Notes under the pieces: model-generated
Told to the model about the DNA's origin: nothing
Seen by the model: only the letters and a program-made list of their open reading frames with translations
Database searches by the model: none
Source of the DNA: Gordonia sp. (in: high G+C Gram-positive bacteria)
GTDB taxonomy: Bacteria; Actinomycetota; Actinomycetes; Mycobacteriales; Mycobacteriaceae
Direction of reading: 5' to 3'
DNA: 5,398 nucleotides
NCBI GenBank assembly: GCA_030152405.1
Contig: JASLJL010000418.1
Coordinates: 1-5,398, forward strand
Made by a program: the position numbers and the translations under genes
Part shown: piece by piece, positions 4,545-5,398 of the stretch
How the letters are laid out: the number at the start of each line of letters is the position of its first letter
How positions within the stretch are numbered: position 1 is the first letter of the stretch

Positions 4545-5398
4545 ATGCCAGTCACGTGGTCGTCACGCATCAGTCGTCCTCGAATCGGTGAGACCGCTCT
4601 CGTCGTCCTCACCGCACTGCTGCTCACCGCGATGGCACTCGCGTGGGCGTACCGCGTCAAAGCGGTGTGCGGCGGCGCTCCGTACGACGACTGGGGACGC
4701 AGCGCGATCTTCCCGGCCGGTCCGCCACGGACCCTGATCCCGTGCTACTCCGACATCATGCGGCTGTGGATCGGCCGCGACATCGACCTGCACGTGTTCC
4801 CGTACATCCACGGTGGGATCGACGCCCACGGCGGGCTCTACGGCGGCGTCGTCGAGTACCCCGTCCTGTCCGGACTGCTCATGTGGCTCGGCGCGATCGG
4901 GGCTCACACGGATCTGCAGTTCTTGCAGCACAGCGCGGTGATCCTGGCGCCGTTCGCGATGGCGACGACCGCGATGCTCGCGCTGATGGCACGCTGGCGG
5001 GTGCTCGTGTGGGCCGCCACCCCGCCGCTCGTGCTGTACGCGTTCCACAACTGGGAGCTGCCGGTGGTCTTCACGTCGGTGGCCGCTGTCGCCGTGATGG
5101 CGTACGGCGGCAGCATCGATCCGCGAACCGGGCACCGCCGTCTGCCCCTGCGGGTCTCGGCGGTCGTCGCCGCGGCCCTGCTCGGAGTCGGATTCTCCCT
5201 CAAGCTGTATCCGGGCTTCTTCGTGATCCCTCTCGCCTTGTACGTGTTGACCTGCGGAGAGTCTGGCCGCACTCGTCGTGCGCTCGACTGGATCGGCGCC
5301 GCGTGGGTCGTCGCGAGCGCCGCCGTCGTGGTGATCGCGGCCCAGGCGCCGTTCATGATCGCCGGCTACGACGGCTGGAAGTCGAGAGCGGCCTTCCA
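4545..5398 (+). CDS. GT87/DUF2029-like polytopic membrane glycosyltransferase, 3' truncated
   Basis: The frame is open from the ATG at 4545 to the window end: 284 complete codons, no stop. The product is an integral membrane protein with a short basic N-terminus, a first transmembrane helix at about 17-36, a long non-cytoplasmic loop (about 38-105) and further hydrophobic segments near 108-119, 128-149, 153-167, 175-187, 204-218, 222-236 and 250-268. The loop holds CYSDIMRLW (67-75, with D70), and VEYPVL (103-108), FHNWELP (167-173) and SLKLYPGFF (218-226) resemble motifs of actinobacterial GT87/DUF2029 proteins. These use polyprenyl-phosphate sugars to build mannosides or arabinans outside the membrane, as PimE does. 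A related membrane protein (Rv0051) lies near rpsF in M. tuberculosis, from memory. Initiation is probably leaderless. GTG at 4539 is in frame but unlikely. Donor and acceptor are unknown. Confidence 0.8.
   Translation, partial: MPVTWSSRISRPRIGETALVVLTALLLTAMALAWAYRVKAVCGGAPYDDWGRSAIFPAGPPRTLIPCYSDIMRLWIGRDIDLHVFPYIHGGIDAHGGLYGGVVEYPVLSGLLMWLGAIGAHTDLQFLQHSAVILAPFAMATTAMLALMARWRVLVWAATPPLVLYAFHNWELPVVFTSVAAVAVMAYGGSIDPRTGHRRLPLRVSAVVAAALLGVGFSLKLYPGFFVIPLALYVLTCGESGRTRRALDWIGAAWVVASAAVVVIAAQAPFMIAGYDGWKSRAAF

Noticed and set aside
4563..5135. 190-codon minus-strand frame, and a second at 4904-5356
   Set aside because: Both are antisense to the membrane protein frame. His/Arg/Asp-rich sequence without hydrophobic segments is expected from the complement of a membrane gene.

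Overview
The window looks like chromosomal DNA from a high-GC actinobacterium, most likely of the Mycobacteriales (Gordonia/Rhodococcus/Mycobacterium relatives). The signs are strong G/C preference at third codon positions, a glycine-rich SSB ending in DDEPPF, a mycobacterial-type S6/S18/L9 set and a polytopic GT87-like membrane protein next to rpsF. The genus is inferred, not proven.

Layout from left to right. (1) Positions 1-93 hold the last 30 codons of an unidentified plus-strand gene. It converges on a minus-strand thiolase (99-1307) with only 5 bases between the stop codons. (2) The thiolase diverges from a plus-strand acyl-CoA dehydrogenase (1385-2569) across a 77-base gap. These are the first and last enzyme types of a fatty-acid beta-oxidation cycle. 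Their likely promoters overlap inside one small inverted repeat, which suggests joint control. (3) A strong hairpin at 2588-2621 sits 18 bases from the stop codon on each side and probably terminates both the dehydrogenase and the ribosomal operon. (4) A minus-strand operon, rpsF-ssb-rpsR-rplI (4406 down to 2640), encodes ribosomal proteins S6, S18 and L9 and single-stranded-DNA-binding protein. This is the usual bacterial grouping of translation and replication genes. (5) Diverging from rpsF is a plus-strand integral membrane protein (4545 to the window end, 3' truncated) resembling GT87/DUF2029 polyprenyl-phosphate-dependent glycosyltransferases. Its frame is open to the window edge.

The most interesting signals are regulatory. 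The rpsF leader can fold into two consecutive hairpins. Between them lies a CCUCCU element that copies the 16S anti-Shine-Dalgarno core and could mask the unusually perfect rpsF Shine-Dalgarno sequence, a plausible autoregulatory switch for S6 or S6:S18. The GT87-like gene appears to be leaderless: a -10 hexamer ends 6 bases before its ATG and contains the in-frame stop that limits the N-terminus. An 18-base near-palindrome overlaps a possible internal ssb promoter. No mobile element, CRISPR array, tRNA, rRNA or novel multi-gene system was seen. The genes themselves are ordinary housekeeping and catabolic genes.
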